A DNA stretch of 39,757 nucleotides from Bacillota bacterium (GCA_021781655.1 JAJXWJ010000028.1:1-39757), one strand, 5' to 3'. Shown: positions 7,952-16,043, numbered from the stretch's first letter. Made by a program: numbers and translations. The notes: generated by a model not told the origin, from the sequence alone.

Positions 7952-7973
7952 CTACATAATAAAAAAGTATAAT
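7952..7973 (+). promoter_or_regulatory. Promoter of the chemoreceptor gene
   Basis: TATAAT (7968-7973) is a consensus -10 with no clear -35. CTACATAATAA (7952-7962) lies just upstream and shares the CTACATA core with the two direct-repeat promoters, but at a spacing two bases longer and without a second clear copy. Confidence 0.45.
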
Positions 7974-8027
7974 TTTGTTGTAGCAAATAATTTTTTTTAT
8001 ATAAATAAAACAAATAGGAGATAAAAT

Positions 8028-9740
8028 ATGAAGATATTTAATAATTTAAGAATTGGACAAAAGTTAATAATTTGTTTTTTATTAATTTCTGTAGTACTTA
8101 GTTTTGTAGGAGCTATTGCTATTAATGAAATTACAAAAATGAATAAAAATTCCATATCGATGTATGAAGATAATTTAATTCACGTAAGGACAGTCAGTGA
8201 GTTAAAGGAAAATTTTTTGCAAATCCATTCGGATTTGATAGCTCTTTTATCTACAAAAGACTTTGTAACAAAACAAAAGATAGAAGCTGATATTGAAACA
8301 TTAACTAACCAAGATATGACTATTACAAAACAATTAGACAATGAGAAGATGACTGGAAAAGAAAAAGTTTTATTATCTGGTTTTGTAAAGCTACACGATG
8401 AATATATGATGGAACGTCAAAATTTTATGACTTTAATAGATGCTAATAAATATGATGAAGCACAGTCAGCCTTTGTAAAGGTCACAGAAGCTAGAGATAA
8501 AACCTTTAATAGTATAAATGCAATAATTGAAGCAAATATGCAAGAAGCAAAAACTGCAAATGATAATAACAATTCCATATTCAAAAATTCACTTTATTTA
8601 ATGATTGGTATCGTGTTATTTGGTTTTATTTTTGCAATAGTACTTGGAATTTTAATTTCAACCCTATTATCAAGTCAAATAAATAAAATTTTAATATTTG
8701 CAGATGCTTTAGGTAGCGGAGATTTAACTAAGAGGATAGAGTTTGATTCCAGGGATGAAATAGGAAAGATAGCTAATTCTTTAAATAAAGCCGCTGAAAA
8801 CACTAGATTGCTTATTTCAACAATAATTTCAAATACTAAAAATATAAGTGATTCTAGCGAACAAATTTATGATGAAATAGACGGAATTTCTAAGAAAATT
8901 AACAATATTAATGAATCCACAAAGGGAATATCAGAAGGTAATGAAGAATTAAGTGCAACTTCTGAAGAAGTAACTGCATCTGTTGAAGAAATAACCTCGA
9001 GTTGTATTGAACTTTCAAACAAGGCAAAAGATGGAGATAAAGCTTCGAATGAAATTCAGATACGTGCTGTAGAAATAAAAGAAAAAGGAGTACAAGCAAT
9101 AGGAATGTCTAAAAATTTATATAAAGAAAAAGAAACAAGTATATTAAAAGCAATTGAAGCTGGGAAAGTCGTTGCTGATATCAAAGTAATGGCGGATTCT
9201 ATAGCAAATATTGCTAATCAAACAAATCTTTTAGCATTAAATGCAGCGATTGAGTCAGCTAGAGCTGGTGAAATGGGAAAAGGTTTTGCTATAGTTGCAG
9301 ATGAGATACGTAAGCTTGCAGAACAGTCTTCTGAAAATGTCTCTAATATACATAACGTAATAATTCAGGTAAATAACGCATTTAAAAATTTATCTAGCAA
9401 TACAAAGGATGTATTGGCGTACATTAACAATAATGTAAATCCTGATTATGAGCTTTTTCTGGAAACCGCTTTAAAATATGAGGAGGATGCTGAATTTATT
9501 AAAAATATGTCAAAAGAAATTGCCACTGGTGCAACTCAAATACTTAATTCTATAAAACAAACTAATGTTGCAATTGAAACAGTATCTTTTACTGCTCAGC
9601 AATCAGCAGAAAGATCAGAAAAAATTTTAAATAGTATAGAAGAAACAAATAAAGCAACTAAAGAAGTTGCTAAGTCAGCACATAGGCAGTCAGAATTATC
9701 AGATGAATTACATTCTTTAATACAAAATTTTAAAATATAA
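8028..9740 (+). CDS. Methyl-accepting chemotaxis protein
   Basis: This is a 570-residue transmembrane chemoreceptor that signals to CheA/CheW. It has TM1 (about 12-34), an extracellular helical sensor (35-187, four-helix-bundle MCP type), TM2 (about 188-214), HAMP (about 215-268) and a signalling domain. The hairpin tip is [39 protein letters not shown]. There is no C-terminal receptor-tethering pentapeptide; the protein ends [15 protein letters not shown] precedes ATG 8028. It is transcribed divergently from the NlpC/P60 gene and converges on the heptose operon. No flagellar or che gene lies in the window, and the ligand is unknown. Confidence 0.95.
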   Translation: MKIFNNLRIGQKLIICFLLISVVLSFVGAIAINEITKMNKNSISMYEDNLIHVRTVSELKENFLQIHSDLIALLSTKDFVTKQKIEADIETLTNQDMTITKQLDNEKMTGKEKVLLSGFVKLHDEYMMERQNFMTLIDANKYDEAQSAFVKVTEARDKTFNSINAIIEANMQEAKTANDNNNSIFKNSLYLMIGIVLFGFIFAIVLGILISTLLSSQINKILIFADALGSGDLTKRIEFDSRDEIGKIANSLNKAAENTRLLISTIISNTKNISDSSEQIYDEIDGISKKINNINESTKGISEGNEELSATSEEVTASVEEITSSCIELSNKAKDGDKASNEIQIRAVEIKEKGVQAIGMSKNLYKEKETSILKAIEAGKVVADIKVMADSIANIANQTNLLALNAAIESARAGEMGKGFAIVADEIRKLAEQSSENVSNIHNVIIQVNNAFKNLSSNTKDVLAYINNNVNPDYELFLETALKYEEDAEFIKNMSKEIATGATQILNSIKQTNVAIETVSFTAQQSAERSEKILNSIEETNKATKEVAKSAHRQSELSDELHSLIQNFKI

Positions 9741-9796
9741 ATAAGTAAGAAGTACAGATTACTATACTATCTGTACTTCTTACTTATTTATATTTT
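9732..9796. terminator. Perfect 28-bp palindromic terminator between mcp and hldD
   Basis: Arms 9732-9759 and 9769-9796 are exact reverse complements around the 9-base loop TACTATACT. The stem carries the last codons and stop of the chemoreceptor on one strand and the stop of hldD on the other. Flanking A and T tracts make it a bidirectional terminator. Confidence 0.85.
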
Positions 9797-10738
9797 AGAC
9801 TCTAAAAATTCAATATATTCATTAACGCCACAAGTAATACTAGTAAATTCCTTTGAGTAACCTATATTTCTAAGTTTATTTATATCCGCTTTAGTATAAG
9901 ACTGATATTTTGTCTGTATTGAGTCTGGAATGTTAATGTATTCTATAGCTACCTTAAGTTTCATTGCTGTAAAAACAGCTTTTGCAAGATTATTAAAAGA
10001 GTTAGCTGTTCCTGAGCCTAAATTGTATATGCCATTTGGAAATTTTGGCATATTATATAGATACATTATTACATCTGCAACGTCTTTTACATAAATAAAA
10101 TCTCTTTTTTGTTCTCCGTTTAAGGAAGCATCATTGTTATCTTTAAAAAGATAAACCTTTCCATTTTTCTTTATTTGAAGATACGCCCTATAAACCATAC
10201 TGGCCATTTTACCTTTATGAAATTCATTAGGCCCATAACAGTTAAAAAACCTAAGGCCACACCAATTTTCAGGAAAATTTTTTTGAACCTCTACAAAGCG
10301 ATCAAACAATAGTTTTGAAAATGCATATAAGTTAAGCGGTGTTAAGGTGTTTAAATCTATATCTTCACTAAAGCCTAGGTTTCCATTTCCATAAACTGAA
10401 GCACTACTTGCATAAATAAACTTTAAATTATAATTAGTACAATGTTTGAATAATTTTTTACTAAAGTCAAAATTATTTTGTAACATTTTTTTTGAATCCT
10501 TTTCGATAGTATCAGTACACGCACCCATATGAATAACTGTATCGAAATTATATTTAGATATATTATCAAACAATACATTTTTATCAATTATATCGACTAT
10601 TCTTTTATTGTATAGGTTTTTTAATTTTACAGAGGTATCAAGTTCATCAGCTACAACTATATCATTAATACCTTGACTGTTAAGCTTTTCTATAATGTTT
10701 GAGCCAATAAAGCCTGAACCGCCTGTTAATAAAATCAT
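9788..10738 (-). CDS. hldD: ADP-glycero-manno-heptose 6-epimerase HldD
   Basis: HldD converts ADP-D-glycero-D-manno-heptose to the L-glycero form, the last step of nucleotide-heptose synthesis. The 316-residue protein is an extended SDR enzyme. It has the NAD(P)-binding GGSGFIGSN at 6-14, SSASVYG at 111-117, and catalytic Y138/K142 in NLYAFSKLLFDRF, close to Y140/K144 of E. coli HldD. The RFFNCYGPNE and GEQKRDFIYVKDVA motifs of the family follow. It starts 2 bases after the hldC stop, with AAGGTGAG as ribosome-binding site. It is the last gene of the six-gene operon. Its presence predicts that the final donor is the L,D form. A generic NDP-sugar epimerase is the alternative, but the context argues strongly for HldD. 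Confidence 0.9.
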   Translation of the reverse strand: MILLTGGSGFIGSNIIEKLNSQGINDIVVADELDTSVKLKNLYNKRIVDIIDKNVLFDNISKYNFDTVIHMGACTDTIEKDSKKMLQNNFDFSKKLFKHCTNYNLKFIYASSASVYGNGNLGFSEDIDLNTLTPLNLYAFSKLLFDRFVEVQKNFPENWCGLRFFNCYGPNEFHKGKMASMVYRAYLQIKKNGKVYLFKDNNDASLNGEQKRDFIYVKDVADVIMYLYNMPKFPNGIYNLGSGTANSFNNLAKAVFTAMKLKVAIEYINIPDSIQTKYQSYTKADINKLRNIGYSKEFTSITCGVNEYIEFLESKI

Positions 10739-10740
10739 AA

Positions 10741-11229
10741 TTACTCACCTTCAAAACTTAATATTTTATTTACTATTAATGTGGTTGATATTTCTTTTAT
10801 TCTTGGAAATCCATAAACTTTGCCACCTTGTTTTAATACCTCTATTCCTTCTGGTGTGTTTTTTATGTCGTATTCTGAATCTTTAACATAACAATCAGGT
10901 TTAAGCTTTTTAACTACATTGGAAGCATTTTTTTCACTGAAATAAGTTACAAAGTCAACTGGTTTTAATGAATTTATAACCGTAGCACGCATTTCTAGTG
11001 TTATTACTGGCCTACCATTTCCTTTTATATTTTTTATAGAGGAATCGTCGTTTAATGCAACAACTAAAATATCGCCTTTTGTTTTTGCAAACCTTAACAA
11101 TTCGGTATGTCCTATATGCAAGATATCGAAGCAACCATTCGTAAGCACAACCTTTTTATTAAATCTTAAGTTTTGAAGAAGGACACATAATTCATTTAAG
11201 GGTAGTATAGTAGTTTCCATTGTTTTCAA
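10741..11229 (-). CDS. hldC: D-glycero-beta-D-manno-heptose 1-phosphate adenylyltransferase
   Basis: This enzyme transfers AMP from ATP to heptose 1-phosphate, making ADP-heptose. It corresponds to the C-terminal half of E. coli HldE but is a separate 162-residue protein here. The nucleotidyltransferase signature is TNGCFDILHIGHTELL (HxGH at 38-41), with VVALNDDSSI and KPDCYVKDSEYD downstream. TTG 11229 is the likely start: GAGGAGG lies 10 bases upstream, inside the end of hldA. ATG 11218-11220 would be 19 bases from that site. It lies between the kinase and epimerase genes of the pathway. Confidence 0.9.
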   Translation of the reverse strand: MKTMETTILPLNELCVLLQNLRFNKKVVLTNGCFDILHIGHTELLRFAKTKGDILVVALNDDSSIKNIKGNGRPVITLEMRATVINSLKPVDFVTYFSEKNASNVVKKLKPDCYVKDSEYDIKNTPEGIEVLKQGGKVYGFPRIKEISTTLIVNKILSFEGE

Positions 11230-11233
11230 TTTT

Positions 11234-12199
11234 TCAAAACCTCCTCAATAATTCCGATTTAGTTATTGTTTTTGTACCATTGTATTGAATTACAATTGAA
11301 GCAGCTAGGTTTGCCAGTTTTAAAGAAGTTTCAATATCCATATTGCTTCTTAAGCAATTCATTATGACGGCAAAAACAGTATCTCCTGCACCTGTAACAT
11401 CAACAGCTCTTGTTTTATTTGCTTTACAAAAAACTTCACTATTACAGTTATTGTAGTATATGCCTTCATCTCCTAAGGTGAGATAAACAGCTTTTGCTTT
11501 GCACTTCATTAAATATTCACAGGTAGCTCTTTTTAATAAGTTAGCGGAAGTTAAGGTTCTTTTAATTACTTTAGATAATTCTATTTTATTTGGTTTTAAA
11601 AAATCAAAGCCAGAATAAAGGCTTATAGTTTCAGCTTCCTTTTTAGTATCTGAGCCACATATAATATTTTTTTTGAGTATTTTATCAAATAAAGGTGAAT
11701 AGGGATTGCTTTTCAGCGTATCTGGAATCATACCTTTATTGTAATCTGAAACAAGCACTCCATCGGTAATATTGTTATTTAAAAATTCATCAATATATTT
11801 TATAATAGTTGCTGCATAAGAGCAGTATTGCCTTTGCAAACTTTCATAGTCTACTCTTAATAGTGACTGCACTTTAGTTCTAAATCTAACTTTTTTTATA
11901 GTTGAAACTTCAGAAGCCATAACAATACCTTGAGTTCCAATGCCGCTTTTATTTAAGTAATTACGTAGCCAATTGCCATCTTCGTCATTACCTAAAATAC
12001 CAACTAATTCAACATTATTTCCTAATTCTTTTAAATTCATCGCTACATTTGCAGCTCCTCCTGGAAATAAAATTTTGTTACTATGCTTTAAAATTGGAAC
12101 TGGTGCTTCTGGACTAATTCTAGTTACTTCTCCATAGTTATACTCATCTACCATTAAGTCTCCTAGAACAATATATTGTCCGCATTTTAAATCAATCAT
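11234..12199 (-). CDS. hldA: D-glycero-beta-D-manno-heptose 7-phosphate kinase
   Basis: This is a PfkB-family sugar kinase of 321 residues that phosphorylates heptose 7-phosphate at C1, equivalent to the N-terminal domain of HldE. The family-specific RISPEAPVPI is at 27-36, the PfkB first signature FPGGAANVAMNLKELG at 45-60, and DVTGAGDT at 267-274 with catalytic D273. RFRTKVQSLLRVDYE also matches the HldE kinase domain. Its ATG overlaps the gmhB stop (ATGA), and its last codons carry the ribosome-binding site of hldC. The split kinase/adenylyltransferase arrangement follows the HldA + HldC scheme rather than fused HldE. Confidence 0.92.
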   Translation of the reverse strand: MIDLKCGQYIVLGDLMVDEYNYGEVTRISPEAPVPILKHSNKILFPGGAANVAMNLKELGNNVELVGILGNDEDGNWLRNYLNKSGIGTQGIVMASEVSTIKKVRFRTKVQSLLRVDYESLQRQYCSYAATIIKYIDEFLNNNITDGVLVSDYNKGMIPDTLKSNPYSPLFDKILKKNIICGSDTKKEAETISLYSGFDFLKPNKIELSKVIKRTLTSANLLKRATCEYLMKCKAKAVYLTLGDEGIYYNNCNSEVFCKANKTRAVDVTGAGDTVFAVIMNCLRSNMDIETSLKLANLAASIVIQYNGTKTITKSELLRRF

Positions 12200-12723
12200 A
12201 AGTAGCTACCATCCAATAAATTTTCAGCAAAAGATAATAATGAAGCTACGACTTTAATATTTTCATAATGGTCTACTGGCTTTAAATCTTTATCGATTAA
12301 AATAGCTTTCATTCCAGCATTTACACCTGTAAGTGCATCTGTAAGTTTATCTCCAATAAAATAAGACTCCTCTTTATTTATTTGGTATTTATTTATAGCT
12401 TCATATACCATTTTAGGACATGGCTTTCTACAATTGCAATTGTCCTTTGGACTATGAGGACAATAATACATTTCAGTAATAGCTATTCCATTACATAATA
12501 ATAAATCGAACAAATATTTATTCGTTTTTTCTACTTGTTCTTTTGTAATAAACCCTCTGCCTATGCCTGATTGATTTGATATAATAATGAGTTTAAAGCC
12601 TAAGTTTTGTAACATCCTTAAAGCATCTAAAACACCTTGAAGTAGCTCAATTTCATCTGTGCTTTTTAAATATTCCTTATCTTTTATAATTGTTCCATCC
12701 CTGTCTAAAAATATAGCTTTCAT
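12196..12723 (-). CDS. gmhB: D-glycero-D-manno-heptose 1,7-bisphosphate 7-phosphatase GmhB
   Basis: GmhB removes the 7-phosphate from heptose 1,7-bisphosphate. The 175-residue HAD-superfamily protein has the nucleophile motif FLDRDGTI (D7, D9), IISNQSGIGRG (47-57), and the zinc site formed by C88, H90, C96 and C98 (CPHSPKDNCNCRKP). FIGDKLTDALTGVNAGM completes the active site. ATG 12723 is chosen over an in-frame ATG 24 bases upstream because GGAGG lies 7 bases before it. The start overlaps the gmhA stop by 4 bases and the end overlaps hldA, so translation is coupled on both sides. Confidence 0.93.
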   Translation of the reverse strand: MKAIFLDRDGTIIKDKEYLKSTDEIELLQGVLDALRMLQNLGFKLIIISNQSGIGRGFITKEQVEKTNKYLFDLLLCNGIAITEMYYCPHSPKDNCNCRKPCPKMVYEAINKYQINKEESYFIGDKLTDALTGVNAGMKAILIDKDLKPVDHYENIKVVASLLSFAENLLDGSYL

Positions 12724-13280
12724 ATTTGTTCCTCCATAATAAAGCAAAGGAAATGAATTATCATAAGGTGCACTTCTTGTATAATTGCTGTATTATTGGA
12801 TGGTATTAAAATAGGTATATCACAATCTGTTTTTACTTTACCACCGTCCTTACCAAGAAGTCCAACAACATTCATCCCAAAAAATTTAGCGCATTGTGCA
12901 GCTTTAATAATATTTATAGAATTTCCTGAAGTTGAGATTACAATTAAAAGTTTAGCACTATCTTTAAAAGCTTGAACTTGTCTTGCAAAAATTTCTTCAA
13001 AGCCAAAATCATTGCCTATTGCAGATAAAGCTGAACAATCTGCAGGTAGAGCTATTGCAGGTAATCCATCTCTTTTAATTTGAAATTTACCAATTATCTC
13101 ACTTGAAAGGTGTAAAGCTTCGGCTGCACTCCCACCATTCCCACATATTAATATGATTGAGCCATCCTTAGCTGTACTACCGATGAGCTTTCCTGCTTTT
13201 TCTATTTTATCTAGCATGTCTTTATCTTTTAAAATTTCATTATATATTTCAATACGTTTATCTATTAATAAATTTACCAT
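12720..13280 (-). CDS. gmhA: Sedoheptulose 7-phosphate isomerase GmhA
   Basis: GmhA performs the first step of the pathway, converting sedoheptulose 7-phosphate to D-glycero-D-manno-heptose 7-phosphate. The 186-residue SIS-domain protein has GNGGSAAEALHLSSEI (sugar-phosphate loop and catalytic Glu region), IGNDFGFEEIFARQV, VISTSGNS, and the C-terminal EVHLMIIHF helix with the family's histidine. AGAGGTGA precedes the start. It lies 36 bases downstream of the DUF4214-GT9 gene with no terminator between them, and overlaps gmhB by 4 bases. Confidence 0.94.
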   Translation of the reverse strand: MVNLLIDKRIEIYNEILKDKDMLDKIEKAGKLIGSTAKDGSIILICGNGGSAAEALHLSSEIIGKFQIKRDGLPAIALPADCSALSAIGNDFGFEEIFARQVQAFKDSAKLLIVISTSGNSINIIKAAQCAKFFGMNVVGLLGKDGGKVKTDCDIPILIPSNNTAIIQEVHLMIIHFLCFIMEEQI

Positions 13281-13316
13281 TTAATCATTTCACCTCTATA
13301 TTGTGTAATTGTATTG

Positions 13317-15194
13317 CTAATTGCTATTTAATAACTTCTTTATTTGTTCAGCTACCTCTTCCCAGTTTGGTAGGTTAAGGCATTGCTCACATTGCTTCAA
13401 ACATTTTTCTTTAAGCCAGCTTTCAGTCCACCAACAAGGTCTGCACAATTTTTTTGACATAACTATAGTATCAGAATAAGAAAAACAAACTTCAGAAGTA
13501 GAAGCAAAAATCACTATACAGGGCGTCCTTGAAGCTTTGGCTAAATGATACACGCCTCCTTCAAGTCCTACATAAAAAAGTGCATCTTTTAAATATCCGG
13601 CTGACTGTCTTAAGGTTGTTTTTCCTCGTAAATCCATTACGAAAGGATGAAGTAGAGCATCGGAAGCTTTTCCAAGCTGTATTGGTATAATATTTTCCTT
13701 TACAAGCCAATTTATAAGACCATCCCATTGTTTAGATGTCCATCTTTTCATTTGCCCTGGACCACTTCCAGCAGTGTCACAAACTACAGCATACTTTCCT
13801 GGTATTTTCTCTTTTACATCTTCTGGTGTTACTAAAACATCATTTGAAGTTGCATATTTCTGAAGACCTAAAGAATGGAGCATTATATCACAAACATTCA
13901 TATTCAAATCGTCTATTCTAGTTCCTGAGTAGGGAAAATTATCATAATACCATTTATTTTTAATAAAATAATCTGTCAATTTAAAGCTACCATAAGCTCT
14001 GCTTACATATCTTAAATCGAATACATTTTCAGTTAAGCCAATAACGCTTTTAACTATATCTGGAAGAAGTCTTCCGCTGCACTCGATTGCTTTATCTATA
14101 TATGGATGAGAAATAAACATATCCGCTGCATAACCAACAATTGCTACTACTGGCACTGTTGGAGTTTTTTCTTTTAAAGCTCTAGCAACGGGAGTCATCT
14201 GCAGAAAATCGCCAATGCCTCCTGTTTTAACTACTAAGTTAGTTTCAAATGAAAATTTGTTTTCTACAATTATTTTTTGAACAAAGGATCTAAACTCTCT
14301 AGAAGGTTTTGAATTAATATGATCTTCACCTTTATTTATATCTTTCTTAACTACAAATTTATTAAAACGTTCATTAGCTTCATCGCTTGAAAGTATCACT
14401 CTTAAAATATCTAACTTTGAAGCCCCTTCCCGAATTAACTTTGTATGATGGATTAATCCATCCAAATCTGCTTGACGTCCGAAACATTCGGAATAAGTAT
14501 TTGCAACAAACTCTTCATCCTCTTTTATAAATAATTGTTTAAAGGTTTCCAAACAGCTTTTTGATGCTTTTAAATTTTTGTGAAATTCTTCACTTTTTAT
14601 AATGGCTTTATATGCTTCGAATTTTAACATTTCGTTATATGAACTTATTTCTGATTTTGAAGGGAGCCTACTTAAAAGCTGACTAAATAAATTATTTATA
14701 AAAATATGGTTGCCTAAAACCATGGTTTCCCATAGCTTATTTTGAATAACAGTGGAATTTTTTTTGTTTTTCTTACTTTTTATATTTCTAACTTTATTGA
14801 GAAATTTATCATCAAGTATAATATCTATTATTAACTTTTCTTTGCTGTCTAAAGACTTTAATTGATTAAATTTTACTTGAAGGTCAGCTAAAGAAAGATT
14901 TTCACATAAAAGTTCATTATAAACTTCATTTATAAATGAATATCCGTCTTTTGCTGCTAAAAACTTCAAAAAATCTAAAATTGTGTTTTCTTTTGTTACT
15001 TTTGTTTCAAAATCATTTGTTAAAATGATAGTATTTATGACTTCGTGTCTAGTTCCTCCATGTTGTAAAAACTTTTTAAAATAATTTAATACTTTTAAAT
15101 CGGGAGTTTCTTCTAATAGTTCTTTATATAAGCCTTCAATAAATTTTTCATCATTATTTAAAAACAATTCTTGAATTTTATCTATTACATGCAT
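13317..15194 (-). CDS. DUF4214-repeat protein with a GT9 heptosyltransferase-like domain
   Basis: This 625-residue two-part protein heads the heptose operon. Residues 18-275 hold four related helical units (about 18-63, 87-132, 165-205 and 229-275). The last is closest to canonical DUF4214 (TYSECFGRQADLDGLIHHTK, then EGASKLDILRVILSSDE). Residues 318-622 look like a GT9 (ADP-heptose:acceptor) fold: VVKTGGIGDFLQMTPVARAL (321-340), MDLRGKTTLRQSAGYLKDA (520-538) and LEGGVYHLAKASRTPCIVIF (544-563). The end carries cysteines C584, C587, C598, C602 and C605. It has no signal peptide or TM segment, so it is probably cytoplasmic. It is likely the heptosyltransferase that uses the donor made by the five downstream enzymes. 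The acceptor is unknown. GGAG precedes ATG 15194. Confidence 0.85.
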   Translation of the reverse strand: MHVIDKIQELFLNNDEKFIEGLYKELLEETPDLKVLNYFKKFLQHGGTRHEVINTIILTNDFETKVTKENTILDFLKFLAAKDGYSFINEVYNELLCENLSLADLQVKFNQLKSLDSKEKLIIDIILDDKFLNKVRNIKSKKNKKNSTVIQNKLWETMVLGNHIFINNLFSQLLSRLPSKSEISSYNEMLKFEAYKAIIKSEEFHKNLKASKSCLETFKQLFIKEDEEFVANTYSECFGRQADLDGLIHHTKLIREGASKLDILRVILSSDEANERFNKFVVKKDINKGEDHINSKPSREFRSFVQKIIVENKFSFETNLVVKTGGIGDFLQMTPVARALKEKTPTVPVVAIVGYAADMFISHPYIDKAIECSGRLLPDIVKSVIGLTENVFDLRYVSRAYGSFKLTDYFIKNKWYYDNFPYSGTRIDDLNMNVCDIMLHSLGLQKYATSNDVLVTPEDVKEKIPGKYAVVCDTAGSGPGQMKRWTSKQWDGLINWLVKENIIPIQLGKASDALLHPFVMDLRGKTTLRQSAGYLKDALFYVGLEGGVYHLAKASRTPCIVIFASTSEVCFSYSDTIVMSKKLCRPCWWTESWLKEKCLKQCEQCLNLPNWEEVAEQIKKLLNSN

Positions 15195-15469
15195 AAAAAT
15201 AAAATCTCCATTTATTGATTAGATTTATGGTAGTTAATATAATAGAAACTGCCTAATTCATACTATGAAATAATATTAAAAATGGATAAACAATTTTAAG
15301 TTGTATTACATTAAAAAACATTAATAACAATATAAATGTTTACATTAATTTCACATATTTTTTTTATATTTTTTAACCATTCTTCATTTATAATTAGTAT
15401 TATATAAGTATAAACAAATCACAAATATAATTTATGGGGAATTATCTATTGTGATAGGAGGGGACATAA
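15195..15469. other. Divergent intergenic region between the heptose operon and the CBS gene
   Basis: This very AT-rich 275-base stretch must contain both promoters. On the + strand, TATAAT near 15427 lies about 40 bases before the CBS gene. On the - strand, TATTAT/TATATT near 15236-15245 is a candidate -10 for the heptose operon, but neither has a convincing -35. A perfect 13-base palindrome, TTCATACTATGAA (15257-15269), lies just upstream of the - strand candidate and could be an operator. Confidence 0.4.
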
Positions 15470-15892
15470 ATGAATATTGCATTTTTCTTAACGCCAAAGA
15501 AAGAAATAATTTACGAAAAATTAACCCATACAATGAGACAAGCAATGGAGAGGATGGAATACCATAGATATAGTGCAATTCCTATTCTTGATAAAGAAGG
15601 TAAGTATGTTGGAACGCTTACGGAGGGGGATTTACTTTGGAAATTAAAAAATGATGAAAATTTAAATTTCAAAGATGCTGAAAACATTTTTATATCTGAT
15701 ATAAATTTACATGTGAAAAATAAGCCGGTACATATAGATGAAGATATTGGCCATTTGGTAGAAACTTCTATAGATCAAAACTTTGTTCCAGTTGTAGATG
15801 ATAATAACGTATTTATAGGAATCATTAAGAGAAGCGACATAATAAATTATTTTCATAATCTACTTTATAGAAAAATAGATGTTGGAGCTTGA
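15470..15892 (+). CDS. CBS-domain pair protein
   Basis: This is a 140-residue stand-alone pair of CBS domains, a module that usually binds adenine nucleotides and regulates a partner. Repeat 1 spans about 18-60 (YSAIPILDKEGKYVGTLTEGDLLWKL) and repeat 2 about 72-130 (FVPVVDDNNVFIGIIKRSDIINYF). The (V/I)G(T/I)(L/I)xxxD signature occurs in each. AGGAGGGG precedes ATG 15470. There is no other domain. It is transcribed away from the heptose operon and ends in a structured region with three hairpins. Its partner cannot be told from context. Confidence 0.9.
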   Translation: MNIAFFLTPKKEIIYEKLTHTMRQAMERMEYHRYSAIPILDKEGKYVGTLTEGDLLWKLKNDENLNFKDAENIFISDINLHVKNKPVHIDEDIGHLVETSIDQNFVPVVDDNNVFIGIIKRSDIINYFHNLLYRKIDVGA

Positions 15893-15910
15893 ACGATAAA
15901 ATAAATATAC

Positions 15911-15968
15911 TTGGTAACATTGTCCTTGTTGTAGGACATTACCAAAGAAGCACTCACTTCTACAAGTG
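15911..15968 (+). other. Two hairpins downstream of the CBS gene
   Basis: Hairpin 1: TTGGTAA, a 3-base bulge, TGTCCT, then AGGACA and TTACCAA (15911-15945). Hairpin 2: CACTT-CTAC-AAGTG (15955-15968), extendable to ACTCAC/GTGAGT at 15952-15977. They lie between the CBS stop and the terminator hairpin, so they would be in the 3' UTR or form a small RNA. Confidence 0.5.
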
Positions 15969-15985
15969 GGCGTGAGTTTACAATG

Positions 15986-16043
15986 GGGCTGTTGCAGAAT
16001 ATAAAAATATTGCGTCGCAATTTTATTTTTTGTGCAACAGCCC
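15986..16043 (+). terminator. Terminator hairpin after the CBS gene
   Basis: GGGCTGTTGCA (15986-15996) pairs exactly with TGCAACAGCCC (16033-16043), with an inner ATTGC/GCAAT stem and a T-rich tail (TATTTATTTT). It probably stops transcription from the CBS gene. It may also limit read-through from yraN, although the - strand lacks a T run. Confidence 0.7.

Noticed and set aside
9788-13280. GDP-heptose (D-alpha-D) pathway instead of the ADP pathway
   Set aside because: The kinase has the HldE-type RISPEAPVPI/PfkB signature, the transferase has the HxGH adenylyltransferase motif, and an HldD epimerase is present. The GDP route would use a GHMP-type kinase and a guanylyltransferase.
13736-13921. 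61-codon + strand frame inside the GT9 region
   Set aside because: Antisense to conserved GT9 sequence; no ribosome-binding site.
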